Origin: Bermanella sp044597725
Lineage (GTDB): Bacteria > Pseudomonadota > Gammaproteobacteria > Pseudomonadales > Oceanobacteraceae
Direction: 5' to 3'
NCBI RefSeq assembly: GCF_044597725.1
Contig: NZ_CP139003.1
Location: 2,480,001-2,544,000 of the forward strand
DNA: 64,000 nt
Part shown: positions 18,690 through 26,803 of the stretch, one piece after another
Layout of the letters: the number at the start of each line of letters is the position of its first letter
Position numbering within the stretch: the stretch's first letter is position 1
Program-made: the position numbers and the translations under genes
Notes under the pieces: generated by a model
What the model was told of the DNA's origin: nothing
Database searches by the model: none
Seen by the model: only the letters and a program-made list of their open reading frames with translations

Positions 18690-19496
18690 TTATTTTACCC
18701 AAGGGGCGTCCTGCTTTTGTACAAATGCCATGGTTCCCGCTATTCCCTCTTTTCCTTGAACAGCGCTACTAAAGTCTTTTGCCGCGCCATCTATAAGTTG
18801 CTCGGCAGGTATTTCATTGGCTTTAAGTAATAGTGCTTTTGTCATTGCATTCGCATTAGGTGCACATTTTTTAATGTGCCCTAGTACTGTTTCTAAGGTT
18901 TCGGTTATCTCTTGCTGCGACTGAGCATAATAATGGCTAATGCCTAAATTAACCGACTCTTCACCGCTAAACCGCAAGCCCAAAAGCGCAAGACGGCGTG
19001 CCTGAGTTAAACCAATACGCTGCACTACAAATGGGGCAATTTGTGCAGGTGGAATACCCAATGACGTTTCGGGCAAACCGAATTTAGCCGTTTGCGAAGC
19101 AATGGCTACATCACTCACACAGGCCAAACCAAAACCACCGCCTAATACTGAACCTTCCAAAACTGCAATGACAACTTGTGGCGCTTTATTTACCTGAGCA
19201 ATTAAATAACCAAATTGTTTATTTAATTCATAGTATGGGTCTGAGTCTTGACTGGCCGCCTGGCTACGAGCTTGCGCCATATCTTTTACATCACCGCCAG
19301 CGCAAAAGTGCCCTTCTGCACCTCTTAAAACAATGGCGCGAATTTCACGGTCGTCTTCAACGGCTGCAAATATTTCAGCCAATTCATGCACCATGGATAA
19401 GCTCATCGCATTACGAGCTTTTGGACGATTTAGGGTAATATGCATTACCCAGCCTTCCCGTTTAACATCTATCGTTTGGTAATCAAAAACACTCAT
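18690..19496 (-). CDS. atuE: Enoyl-CoA hydratase/isomerase family protein (isohexenylglutaconyl-CoA hydratase-like)
   Basis: Crotonase-fold protein of 268 aa from the ATG at 19496; the frame opens 11 codons earlier without a good start. The oxyanion-hole segments FCAGGDVKDM and VLGGGFGLACVSDVAIAS are present, and GLPETSLGIPPAQIAPFVVQR is a crotonase signature. In an atu-type route it would hydrate the carboxylated glutaconyl-CoA; in a leucine route it would act on methylglutaconyl-CoA. The position between ACAD and BC genes matches atuE. Confidence 0.83.
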   Translation of the reverse strand: MSVFDYQTIDVKREGWVMHITLNRPKARNAMSLSMVHELAEIFAAVEDDREIRAIVLRGAEGHFCAGGDVKDMAQARSQAASQDSDPYYELNKQFGYLIAQVNKAPQVVIAVLEGSVLGGGFGLACVSDVAIASQTAKFGLPETSLGIPPAQIAPFVVQRIGLTQARRLALLGLRFSGEESVNLGISHYYAQSQQEITETLETVLGHIKKCAPNANAMTKALLLKANEIPAEQLIDGAAKDFSSAVQGKEGIAGTMAFVQKQDAPWVK

Positions 19497-19586
19497 GTCT
19501 AACCTATTTACCCAAAAATTATAAATCAAACTTATAAATCAAATTTTTTAGCAACGCCGCCCAAGCAACGCAGGTAGCTCTAAAAA

Positions 19587-20741
19587 TTATTTTTTCTTGG
19601 GTAAGATATCCATATATTTACAAATAATCCCCAGCATTATTTCATCGGCACCGCCACCAATAGACGCTAAACGACCATCACGATACACCTGTGAAATTGG
19701 GTTATCCCACGTAAAGCCCATACCACCCCAGTACTGTAAACAGCTATCGGAAATTTCACGTATTAAACGTCCGCCTTTCAACTTACACATGGAGGCAAGT
19801 TTGGTGACGTCTTTTTTCTCCATCATTAGTTCTGTAGCGCGGTAAGTTAAGGCACGTAAACACTCGACTTCGGTTTGTAACTCGGCAAGCCTAAAGTGAA
19901 TAGCTTGGTTATCGATAAGTGGCTGGCCAAAGGTTTTACGCTCTTTGGTATATTCAATGGTTTTTTCAATACACTGCTCTAACGTTATTAACCCACTGGC
20001 TGCCCCCCACAAACGCTCTTCTTGAAACTGCAGCATTTGTAACATAAAACCCATGCCTTCTGCCCCTACTCTGTATCGTTGAGGCACTCGTACATCATCA
20101 AAATAAACAGGCGCGGTATCACTGCAGCGCATACCTATTTTGTCTATTTTTTCACCTACACTTACACCCGGTGTATTGGCTGGCACAACAATTAGTGATT
20201 TATTTTTATGGGGTTTGTCATCACTTGTATTGGCAAGCACACAAAAGAAATCGGCTTGAGTGGAGTTTGTAATCCACATTTTTGAGCCGTTTATAATATA
20301 ATCGTCACCGTCTTTTTTTGCAGTTGTTTTTAAGCCCGCCACATCAGACCCAGCACCGGTTTCCGATACTGCAATTGCAGCAACAAAATCACCGGCAATA
20401 GCAGGAGCCAAAAACTCTTGTTTTAACTCTTCGCTACCAAATTTAGCAATGGCAGGGGTAGCCATATCGGTTTGTACGCCAATGGCTAAGGGTACGCCAC
20501 CACAGGTTGCATAACCTAATGCTTCGGCTGCATAAATATTATAAGAATGGTCAAGCCCCATACCGCCGTATTTTTCTTCTTTATTAATACCTAATAAGCC
20601 TAAGTCACCCATTTTTTTGAATACTTCATGGGCTGGGAATGCACCTGCTTTTTCCCATTCGGCGGCGTTGGGGTTAATTTCATTTTCTATGAAATTCTTA
20701 ACTGTACGAAATAGCTCTTTGTGTTCGTGTGTAATATTCAT
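19587..20741 (-). CDS. atuD: Acyl-CoA dehydrogenase (citronellyl-CoA dehydrogenase-like)
   Basis: 384 aa starting at the ATG at 20741 with AGGAAG 6 bases ahead. Flavin and substrate motifs are IAVSETGAGSDVAGLKT, IGMRCSDTAPVYFDDVRVP and YTKERKTFGQPLIDNQ. The candidate inner catalytic Glu lies in QEERLWGAAS, and the C-terminus reads CLQYWGGMGFTWDNPISQVYRD. It begins 10 bp after the carboxyltransferase stop and is clearly co-transcribed. The order after the CT gene suggests AtuD rather than isovaleryl-CoA dehydrogenase, which precedes the CT gene in liu clusters. Confidence 0.85.
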   Translation of the reverse strand: MNITHEHKELFRTVKNFIENEINPNAAEWEKAGAFPAHEVFKKMGDLGLLGINKEEKYGGMGLDHSYNIYAAEALGYATCGGVPLAIGVQTDMATPAIAKFGSEELKQEFLAPAIAGDFVAAIAVSETGAGSDVAGLKTTAKKDGDDYIINGSKMWITNSTQADFFCVLANTSDDKPHKNKSLIVVPANTPGVSVGEKIDKIGMRCSDTAPVYFDDVRVPQRYRVGAEGMGFMLQMLQFQEERLWGAASGLITLEQCIEKTIEYTKERKTFGQPLIDNQAIHFRLAELQTEVECLRALTYRATELMMEKKDVTKLASMCKLKGGRLIREISDSCLQYWGGMGFTWDNPISQVYRDGRLASIGGGADEIMLGIICKYMDILPKKK

Positions 20742-20751
20742 AATGGCTTCC

Positions 20752-22368
20752 TTATAATCGTGCAATACCAAAACTATTGGCGTTTAATTTTCTTAATTTG
20801 GCTTCTTCGCATATGCTCAAGCAGTAACCTAGCACCCGCCGTGTATCTCTAGGGTCAATCAAACCATCATCCCAAAGCCTTGCGGTACCAAATAAACTTG
20901 TACTGCCTGCATCTAGCTTTTGCTTGGTGGCTTCTTCAATGGTATCGAGTACTTTAGGGTCGGGCTCCATACCCATTTTCTTTTGCTTTTCTTCGGTAAC
21001 AATGCGTAAAACCTTACCTGCTTGGGCGCCGCCCATAACGGCTGTTTTACTATTAGGCCAAGCAAAAATAAAATCAGGGTCGAGACCGCGCCCGCACATA
21101 GCATAGTTACCCGCACCATAAGAGCCGCCCACATTAATACTTATTTTAGGCACGGTAGCGTTGGCAACGGCCTGAATCATTTTTGAACCATGTTTTATCA
21201 CACCATCTTGCTCGCTTTGCGTACCCACCATAAAACCCGTTGTGTTATGAATGAATAACAACGGGGTTTTGCTTTGTTCGCACAACTGAATAAACTGCGC
21301 CGCCTTTGCCGCTCCTTTTGGGGTAATGGGGCCGTTGTTGCCAATAATGCCTAATGCATGCCCTTCTACTTTTATACGCCCACAAACAGTTTGCTGGTCA
21401 AATTCATTTTTAAAATCTAAAAACTCTGAACCATCAGCAATGCGAGCGATAATTTCTCTTACATCATAGGGCTGCTTACTATCGGCCGGAACAATACCCA
21501 GTAATTCTTCTTCATCGAATAACGGCCGTGAAAAATGACGTTTCGCGGGCCATACAACTTGTTCATTCCAAGGTAAAGACCCCATAATTTCGCGAGCAAT
21601 GCGAATGCCATCGGCATCGTCTTCAGCAAGGTATTCACCTGTACCGGCAACTTGTGCATGCATTTCTGCACCGCCAAGCTCTTCGTCGGTGGCTACTTCA
21701 CCTGTTGCCGCTTTTAATAACGGCGGCCCGGCTAAAAACATTTTTGCTTTGCCACGTACTAATACCACCCAATCGGATAAACCGGGCTGATAGGCACCAC
21801 CTGCGGTGGCATTGCCATGCACAACAGTTACTTGTGGAATACCCTGAGCTGACATACGAGCTTGGTTGGCAAATGCCCGAGCGCCTTTTACAAACACATC
21901 GGTAGCGTAATTTAAATTGGCCCCGCCACTTTCAGATAAACTTACCACTGGCAATTTATTAAGCTGAGCAATTTCTTGTAAACGAAGGGATTTATCTAAA
22001 CCTGCCGGGGAAATCGTGCCGCCTTTAATGGCACAGTTATTTACCACCAACATGCAACGCACACCTTGCACATAACCAATGCCACCAATCACACCGCCAC
22101 CGGCTCCGCTGCCGTCTTTATCGTCGTGCATTTTGTAGCCCGCCAAAGACATCAACTCTAAAAATGGCGAACCAGCATCTAATAAACGGTTTAGGCGTTC
22201 GCGAGGCAGTAACTTTTTGCGCTGAGCAAACTTCTCTGCACTGGCTGCTTCTTTATCGATGACTTTAGTTTCAATGGCACGAAACTCATCGATACAAACC
22301 TGCATGGCTGCTTTATTGACAGCAAACGCTTCGCTATGAACATCAATATCACTATTTAATTGAGCCAT
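20752..22368 (-). CDS. atuC: Acyl-CoA carboxylase carboxyltransferase beta subunit
   Basis: 538-aa carboxyltransferase that moves the carboxyl group from biotin to an acyl-CoA. N- and C-terminal crotonase-like halves are visible: GGGVIGGIGYVQGVRCMLVVN and GNATAGGAYQPGLSDWVV in the first, and IGNNGPITPKGAAKAAQF, INVGGSYGAGNYAMCGRG and FAWPNSKTAVMGG in the second. The length equals that of known AtuC/LiuB proteins. The small-residue context CGRG near the acyl pocket could favour a long branched substrate, but I cannot align it here to prove that. A 2-bp gap follows the SDR stop. Confidence 0.87.
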   Translation of the reverse strand: MAQLNSDIDVHSEAFAVNKAAMQVCIDEFRAIETKVIDKEAASAEKFAQRKKLLPRERLNRLLDAGSPFLELMSLAGYKMHDDKDGSGAGGGVIGGIGYVQGVRCMLVVNNCAIKGGTISPAGLDKSLRLQEIAQLNKLPVVSLSESGGANLNYATDVFVKGARAFANQARMSAQGIPQVTVVHGNATAGGAYQPGLSDWVVLVRGKAKMFLAGPPLLKAATGEVATDEELGGAEMHAQVAGTGEYLAEDDADGIRIAREIMGSLPWNEQVVWPAKRHFSRPLFDEEELLGIVPADSKQPYDVREIIARIADGSEFLDFKNEFDQQTVCGRIKVEGHALGIIGNNGPITPKGAAKAAQFIQLCEQSKTPLLFIHNTTGFMVGTQSEQDGVIKHGSKMIQAVANATVPKISINVGGSYGAGNYAMCGRGLDPDFIFAWPNSKTAVMGGAQAGKVLRIVTEEKQKKMGMEPDPKVLDTIEEATKQKLDAGSTSLFGTARLWDDGLIDPRDTRRVLGYCLSICEEAKLRKLNANSFGIARL

Positions 22369-22370
22369 AA

Positions 22371-23255
22371 TTATTCCTTATTGTTATCTTGTGCCTGCTT
22401 GAGCACGTCAGGCATCACTGCGCGATGAAAACCGTTATAAGGGGCGTTGTTCTTCGCTTTAGGTAACGGCCACATGCGATTACCCAAAGAAGCCGCACCA
22501 TCAATACGTAAGGTTGCACCTGTTACAAAGGCACTGCCTTCACTTAATAAAAAGCAAACGGCACTGCTGACTTCCGATTCGGTCCCCATGCGTTTAAGCG
22601 GCACAGCTTCTTCGAGCTTAGGAATAATGGCTTTAAATGCGCCATCGTAGGTATCCATACCGCTAGAAATAATCCAGCCTGGGGCAATGGCGTTTACACG
22701 CACCCCCGACTGCCCCCACTCAAAGGCCGCGGTTTTGGTTAAATTTTCCATACCCGAGCGAGCCGCACCCGAGTGCCCCATGCCCGGCATACCGCCCCAC
22801 ATATCGGCAATAATATTGACGATGCTGCCACCGGTTTTCACCATGGCTTGGTTATACACTTCCCGCGCGAATAAAAAACCGCCCACAAGATTGGTACGCA
22901 CAACGGTCTCAAAGCCTTTTTGGTTAATGGCAGCAAGGGGCGATGGATACTGCCCCCCTGCATTATTAAGTAAGCCATGAATCACACCATGCTCGGCAAC
23001 AATAGACTTCACCACCGACTTAACCGACTCTTCCTCACGAATATCACAGGCAAAATAACTAGCAGCACCACCATCTTCACGAATCTCATCCGCTACGGCT
23101 TCAAGTTTTTCTGCCTTGCGACCAATAAGCACCACATGGGCACCCAAGCTGGCTAGCTCGTGGGCACAGCAACGCCCAATACCACTGCCACCGCCGGTAA
23201 CCACATGTACCTGCCCTTTAAACAGGTCTGCCTTGTATACGCTGTCATATTTCAT
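22371..23255 (-). CDS. atuB: Short-chain dehydrogenase/reductase
   Basis: NAD(P)-dependent SDR of 294 aa. Motifs: VTGGGSGIGRCCAHELA (cofactor), NNAGGQYPSP, and a catalytic region in which the usual YxxxK reads SGAARSGMENLTK, with the Tyr replaced. PGWIISSGMDTYDG lies in the lid. The ATG at 23255 has GGAAG ahead; the longer in-frame opening is rejected. It is the first gene of the catabolic operon and divergent from the TetR gene, as atuB-type genes are. The 2,4-dienoyl-CoA reductase group of SDRs also lacks the Tyr, so an enoyl/dienoyl-CoA reductase role is possible. Confidence 0.85.
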   Translation of the reverse strand: MKYDSVYKADLFKGQVHVVTGGGSGIGRCCAHELASLGAHVVLIGRKAEKLEAVADEIREDGGAASYFACDIREEESVKSVVKSIVAEHGVIHGLLNNAGGQYPSPLAAINQKGFETVVRTNLVGGFLFAREVYNQAMVKTGGSIVNIIADMWGGMPGMGHSGAARSGMENLTKTAAFEWGQSGVRVNAIAPGWIISSGMDTYDGAFKAIIPKLEEAVPLKRMGTESEVSSAVCFLLSEGSAFVTGATLRIDGAASLGNRMWPLPKAKNNAPYNGFHRAVMPDVLKQAQDNNKE

Positions 23256-23422
23256 GGTGCTTCCTTTAACTCTTTTATACTTGCGGCCCAACTTGGCATT
23301 AACGGCCGCTGTTATGGCAATAATAATGACTGATTCAACACTACCAAGCAAGCGCTTGGTTTACAATGCAAAATGTTTCAGAAATAATGGCTAAATACAC
23401 CAAACGCTTGAAAGAAGACCCC
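23256..23422. promoter_or_regulatory. Divergent promoter/operator region of the atu-like operon
   Basis: A 167-bp gap between the operon and its TetR gene. It contains the palindrome CAAGCGCTTG at 23349-23358, inside the wider ACCAAGC-AAGC-GCTTGGT at 23343-23360. A one-mismatch copy (CAAACGCTTG) sits at 23401-23410, 52 bases away. Two spaced inverted repeats are what AtuR-type repressors are known to bind. The second copy overlaps the TetR ribosome-binding region. Confidence 0.7.
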
Positions 23423-24052
23423 ATGACCGAAAACCCAAGCCAAGACCCAGTATTGCAGCAGCTTATTCAAACTGGCCAAGTGACCGACCCCAATAGCGCC
23501 AAAGGTCGGCTAATGCGCGCAGCCGCGCATTTGTTTAAAACCAAAGGCTATGAGCGCACCACGGTTCGTGAGCTCGGATCGGCGGTGGGGATTCAAAGCG
23601 GTAGCTTGTTTCACCACTTTAAGAGCAAAGAAGCCATACTGCTTGGGGTAATGGAAGAAACCATCATTATTAACATGGCGCGCATGAAAGAAGCCTTAAA
23701 CCAACAGCAAAACAGCGAACAGCGTTTGCTGGCACTTATTCGTTGTGAACTTGATAGCGTGCATACCGATACAGGTGAAGCCATGACGGTTTTGGTTTAT
23801 GAATGGCGAAGCCTTACTGCCGATAAACAATCGTACATTCTGAAACTACGAGATGAATACGAAACACTTTGGTTAGACACCATAAAAGAAGGCGTACAAG
23901 AAAATAAAATTCAACACGACCCGTTTATTTTGCGTCGCTTACTGGCTGGTGCAATTGGCTGGACCACAACCTGGTATCGCCCCGAGGGTAGTTTATCGCT
24001 TGCAGAATTGGCACAACAAACATTAAAACTGGCCATAAAAACGGAACAATAA
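23423..24052 (+). CDS. atuR: TetR-family transcriptional regulator (AtuR-like)
   Basis: 209-aa repressor. The N-terminal helix-turn-helix includes RAAAHLFKTKGYERTTVREL and GSLFHHFKSKEAIL. The C-terminal ligand domain is all-helical. The frame opens at 23366, but that ATG lies 6 bases after the operator palindrome and lacks a ribosome-binding site. The ATG at 23423 has GAAAGAAG ahead and is chosen. It probably autoregulates and represses the divergent operon, with an acyl-CoA as plausible inducer (inference from the family and gene context). Confidence 0.85.
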   Translation: MTENPSQDPVLQQLIQTGQVTDPNSAKGRLMRAAAHLFKTKGYERTTVRELGSAVGIQSGSLFHHFKSKEAILLGVMEETIIINMARMKEALNQQQNSEQRLLALIRCELDSVHTDTGEAMTVLVYEWRSLTADKQSYILKLRDEYETLWLDTIKEGVQENKIQHDPFILRRLLAGAIGWTTTWYRPEGSLSLAELAQQTLKLAIKTEQ

Positions 24053-24177
24053 AGCCTAATTACCAAAGTGGATATAAGGCCAGTATGCAGCATAATGACA
24101 AAGCTAAAAAATATTCATATTGTTTTATGTCAGTATTTAGTTTGATCTATAAAATAAATTTACAAGCCGTATATCAA

Positions 24178-24191
24178 TTGATATAGATCAG
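24178..24191 (+). promoter_or_regulatory. FNR/Anr-like box upstream of ompW
   Basis: TTGAT-ATAG-ATCAG matches the FNR consensus TTGAT-N4-ATCAA at 9 of 10 fixed positions. It lies 67 bases before the ompW start, a location compatible with activation. ompW is an FNR-regulated gene in enterobacteria. Confidence 0.6.
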
Positions 24192-24257
24192 GTATTACTT
24201 TTTTTCGTTTCCTACTATGGAGCCATACCCCAACGGGCAACTTAAAGGAAACGAAGT

Positions 24258-24905
24258 ATGTTGAAAAAAACCTTAGCCACATCTGTATTAGCTTCTTCAA
24301 TCGCGTTAGCGTTATCGGCCCCTACCATGGCCTATGAAGCTGGTGATATTTTATTGCGAGTGGGTACAGCCACAGTAGCGCCAGAAAAAACCAGTGATGG
24401 CCTAAGCACAGCTCCGACTGTAAAAGCAGAAGCAAATGATAATACTCAACTAGGTATTTCAGGAACCTACATGATTACCGATCAGCTAGGTGTGGAGGTA
24501 TTAGGAGCAACCCCATTCACACACGAGATTGAACTTAAAGACGGTACACCAGTAGGTGAAATCAAACACCTACCACCGACGGTTAGTGCTCAGTACTTCC
24601 CAATGGATAAGAACAGCAAGTTACAACCTTATGTGGGTGCAGGCTTAAATGTAACCGTGTTCTTCGACGAAGACTCAAAACTGGATGGTTATGACTTGTC
24701 TTTAGATAATTCTGTTGGTCTTGCCGTACAAGCCGGTGTGGATTACACAATCAATGACAAGATGTTTGTAAACGCATCTGCCATGTACGCAAAAATCGGC
24801 ACAACAGCAACATTCAGCGATGACGATCCAAGTACTGGTGACATCACAGTAGATTACGACCTAGATCCAATGGTTTATCGATTAAACTTCGGCTACAAGT
24901 TTTAA
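24258..24905 (+). CDS. ompW: OmpW family outer-membrane protein
   Basis: Eight-stranded beta-barrel porin of 215 aa with a signal peptide (residues 1-25, cleavage after PTMA). The mature start YEAGDILLRVGTATVAPE is the OmpW signature. DQLGVEVLGATPFTHEI and PYVGAGLNVTVFFDE form conserved strands, and the chain ends in the aromatic FGYKF sorting signal. AAAGGAAACG precedes the ATG. Broken copies of its 3' end lie at 28.7 and 29.7 kb. Confidence 0.95.
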   Translation: MLKKTLATSVLASSIALALSAPTMAYEAGDILLRVGTATVAPEKTSDGLSTAPTVKAEANDNTQLGISGTYMITDQLGVEVLGATPFTHEIELKDGTPVGEIKHLPPTVSAQYFPMDKNSKLQPYVGAGLNVTVFFDEDSKLDGYDLSLDNSVGLAVQAGVDYTINDKMFVNASAMYAKIGTTATFSDDDPSTGDITVDYDLDPMVYRLNFGYKF

Positions 24906-24926
24906 TAACCTACTACAATAAAACCC

Positions 24927-24999
24927 AACAAACGGTTGCAAGCGTTTATTGGGTTACCAGGAGTTCGACTGGATTGCCCGCCATAGAGCGGGCTTTTTT
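24927..24999 (+). terminator. ompW terminator
   Basis: A first imperfect hairpin (24927-24956) is followed by a classic intrinsic terminator: GCCCGC at 24976-24981, a 6-base loop, GCGGGC at 24988-24993, then six T's. Confidence 0.85.
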
Positions 25000-25093
25000 G
25001 ATTTGGTTACAATAATGTAGACTAACAGGACAAGAAAGAGCAATACAATAAAAGGTGCAGTGAATTTCAATAATACTTTCACGCTGATCTGGC

Positions 25094-25168
25094 CATGAAC
25101 GCCTGCCAGCAATGGCGAGTTTACGAGTCCGGCCCAGCTTGCTGGCGAATTGGCTGGCTTTGTTATGC
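25094..25168 (-). other. attC recombination site (integron cassette end)
   Basis: Read on the minus strand, the outer box GCATAAC opens the site and GTTCATG closes it 75 bases later. Inner boxes GCCAGC and GCTGGC can pair. R'' (GCATAAC) is the exact complement of GTTATGC, which begins the same cassette just before the 25174-25392 gene. The closing box is imperfect (C for A/G). This is the leftmost attC seen and may mark the old array end. Confidence 0.65.
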
Positions 25169-25173
25169 AGTTA

Positions 25174-25392
25174 TTAAAGGTCTTCGGTAAAAATCACAGG
25201 CACTTCTTTTGTCCTCTGAAATTTCTGCGCTAATTTCCCAAGTATTCGATCTGGGTTCATCCTATGTATGCTATCACTAAGTAAAGCTTTAGCATCCACT
25301 TTATATTCACCACATAAGCGACATTTTAGATGCACATAATCACCGAGAGGCTTAATCTCTTTCGCTTCATTTTTACAAATGTAGCATTTCAC
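25174..25392 (-). CDS. Small zinc-ribbon-like cassette protein
   Basis: 72 aa with two CxxC pairs (CYICKNEAKE and CRLCGEYKVD), a likely single zinc knuckle, then a short basic C-terminus. No known family is recognised. It lies directly inside an attC-bounded cassette: the box GTTATGC is at about 25408-25414, 16 bases before the ATG, and the attC site follows the stop. Confidence 0.65.
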   Translation of the reverse strand: MKCYICKNEAKEIKPLGDYVHLKCRLCGEYKVDAKALLSDSIHRMNPDRILGKLAQKFQRTKEVPVIFTEDL

Positions 25393-25414
25393 TCAACTTC
25401 TCCTGCTGCATAAC

Positions 25415-25853
25415 AGCGTGTTATACGGCCTAGATACTGTTAATAAACTATATGCGGCTTGGAAGTGGGGAGGAATTTCCCTTTCTTCTCAATGTGTTAC
25501 CGCTATATCCATTAGCCGAGTTAATGTTATCCACAACCATACCATGGTATCTTTATTTTGGGAACGCCGGTTCGCATAACCCATCCACAGGGCCGCATAA
25601 TCCAATGACCTTGTGTACAGATTCTTGAAAGCACCATGATCACTGGCTTTGCCAGCTCATTGATATTTCGTGATATGCGGCCCGATTCGCATTACAAAAT
25701 GCGCACTGGCTTAGAGAAGTCTCTTTTCAATTAAGAGTTGCTTTCAAATCCGTGTGTTATTGACTCAGTATGACGTCTAACGCATGAATAATTTTGTCTC
25801 GATTGGCTTCGCTTTCACGAATAGACAGATTTTGTTCTATATGAATAAAACGA
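25415..25853. repeat. Roughly 0.4-kb duplicated segment, copy 1
   Basis: This stretch is related to 28345-28685 over most of its length. Both begin with the shared GGCCTAGATACTGTTAA (25428), include CCGCTATATCCATTAGCC (25500) and end in ATGAATAAAACGATCA (25840). Copy 1 carries an extra roughly 100-bp internal block. On the minus strand its right end encodes FDRFIHIEQNLSIRESEAN followed by RDKIIHALDVILSQ and a stop, the C-terminus of a lost protein. Confidence 0.65.
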
Positions 25854-26132
25854 TCAAAGGCGATTGATGCGGGTGCGGTGCAGGCGTTGGTGGCATCGTT
25901 TAAAAGCGGCCTTGTACATTGGTGGTGCCGCATAAGTGATTTGTGGCTGTTGTGGAATAAAATGCATTACATATTGTGACAGTTTCATTAGGAAATCATG
26001 ACAAAGTTTTAATAATGACTGTACCCTGTCGCTCATCGCACCAAAACCCACAATCTCTTTGTTTATCGTTACCTTTAAACTTCGACAGTGCGTTTGATCA
26101 TAAGCTGTTTCAAGATCCGGTAGAGTTTTCAA
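25760..26132 (-). pseudogene. Frameshifted remnant of an unrecognised gene
   Basis: An open frame (92 aa, 25854-26132, beginning MKTLPDLETAYDQTHCRSL) ends in RTRINRL. In the next frame the sequence continues as ASIAFDRFIHIEQNL to a stop at about 25760. The same C-terminus occurs at 28.6 kb, so a single-base frameshift near 25870-25900 is likely. Function unknown. Confidence 0.45.
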
Positions 26133-26135
26133 AGC

Positions 26136-26603
26136 TCATAACCTTGGGTCATCTAATATACTCCATTCTTCTTTAACCCTATCGATCATTACGATGTCAT
26201 CGATTCTAGACAATAGAGGGTATTGTTTTTGCCTCTCATTAAGATCAGTCACTTTAAAGAGCTCTTCCCCTTCTCCATTGAATATCCACCACTGAGGCGC
26301 TTTACCCTCATATCGATGAGTATTCTTGTAGAAACCTGGGCCTTCAAAATCCTCTATATCAACCTTTTTCGCAATGCGCTGTATCCGATCTTCCCGCTTT
26401 GCCCAAATATAATCAACGATTGATAGAAATCCATCGTTATTTTCCTTGAGCACAACATCTGGATCTACGAGTTGATTGGATGTGTAATAGAAAACATAAG
26501 ACAAATGACCACCAAAATACTTAATTTTGTCTAATAGAAGTGAATAATAAAAGATCCCATCACATTCAATCGATACAAGGTCTTTAGAGTATATTCGAAT
26601 CAT
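26136..26603 (-). CDS. Hypothetical cassette-type protein
   Basis: 155 aa, acidic, no signal peptide or membrane helix. It begins MIRIYSKDLVSIECDGIFYY and ends EEWSILDDPRL. I recognise no family; the DPDVV, WWIFNGEGEELF and RIDDIVMIDRVKEEW segments may help a profile search. The orientation matches the neighbouring cassette genes. A candidate cassette junction GTTATC in the context GGGCGTTATC is at about 26669 upstream. Confidence 0.6.
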   Translation of the reverse strand: MIRIYSKDLVSIECDGIFYYSLLLDKIKYFGGHLSYVFYYTSNQLVDPDVVLKENNDGFLSIVDYIWAKREDRIQRIAKKVDIEDFEGPGFYKNTHRYEGKAPQWWIFNGEGEELFKVTDLNERQKQYPLLSRIDDIVMIDRVKEEWSILDDPRL

Positions 26604-26803
26604 GTTTATCCCGGAAATTTACAGCTCCGTTAATGGGCAAAATAGAGTTGGCCATTAGCCACTTTGATAACGCCCACACAACCATACGGTGGTATTATTG
26701 AATTTTAAACGGACGAGAGGAAGCAGGTTTTTGCAAAGTGTTTCTCAACTATAGCCAAAACCTGTGCTTCATCATCTAACCACTAACTATGGGGGGGGTA
26801 TTA
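26604..26803. other. Eroded intercassette spacer with an 8-G tract
   Basis: 200 bases with no gene. On the minus strand GGGCGTTATC (26667-26676) looks like the closing end of an attC, but the opening box is not clear. A homopolymer of eight G's lies at about 26790-26797, just after the ankyrin gene, outside any coding frame. Confidence 0.35.

Noticed and set aside
16670..22368. Leucine catabolic liu cluster
   Set aside because: The gene order and regulator type fit atu better: the acyl-CoA dehydrogenase follows the carboxyltransferase, and no MerR or liuE gene is present. Kept open as an alternative because the enzymes are homologous.
26790..26797. Eight-G tract as a phase-variation switch
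   Set aside because: It lies outside any reading frame and after the stop of the ankyrin gene, and no promoter is near, so no switching role can be supported.
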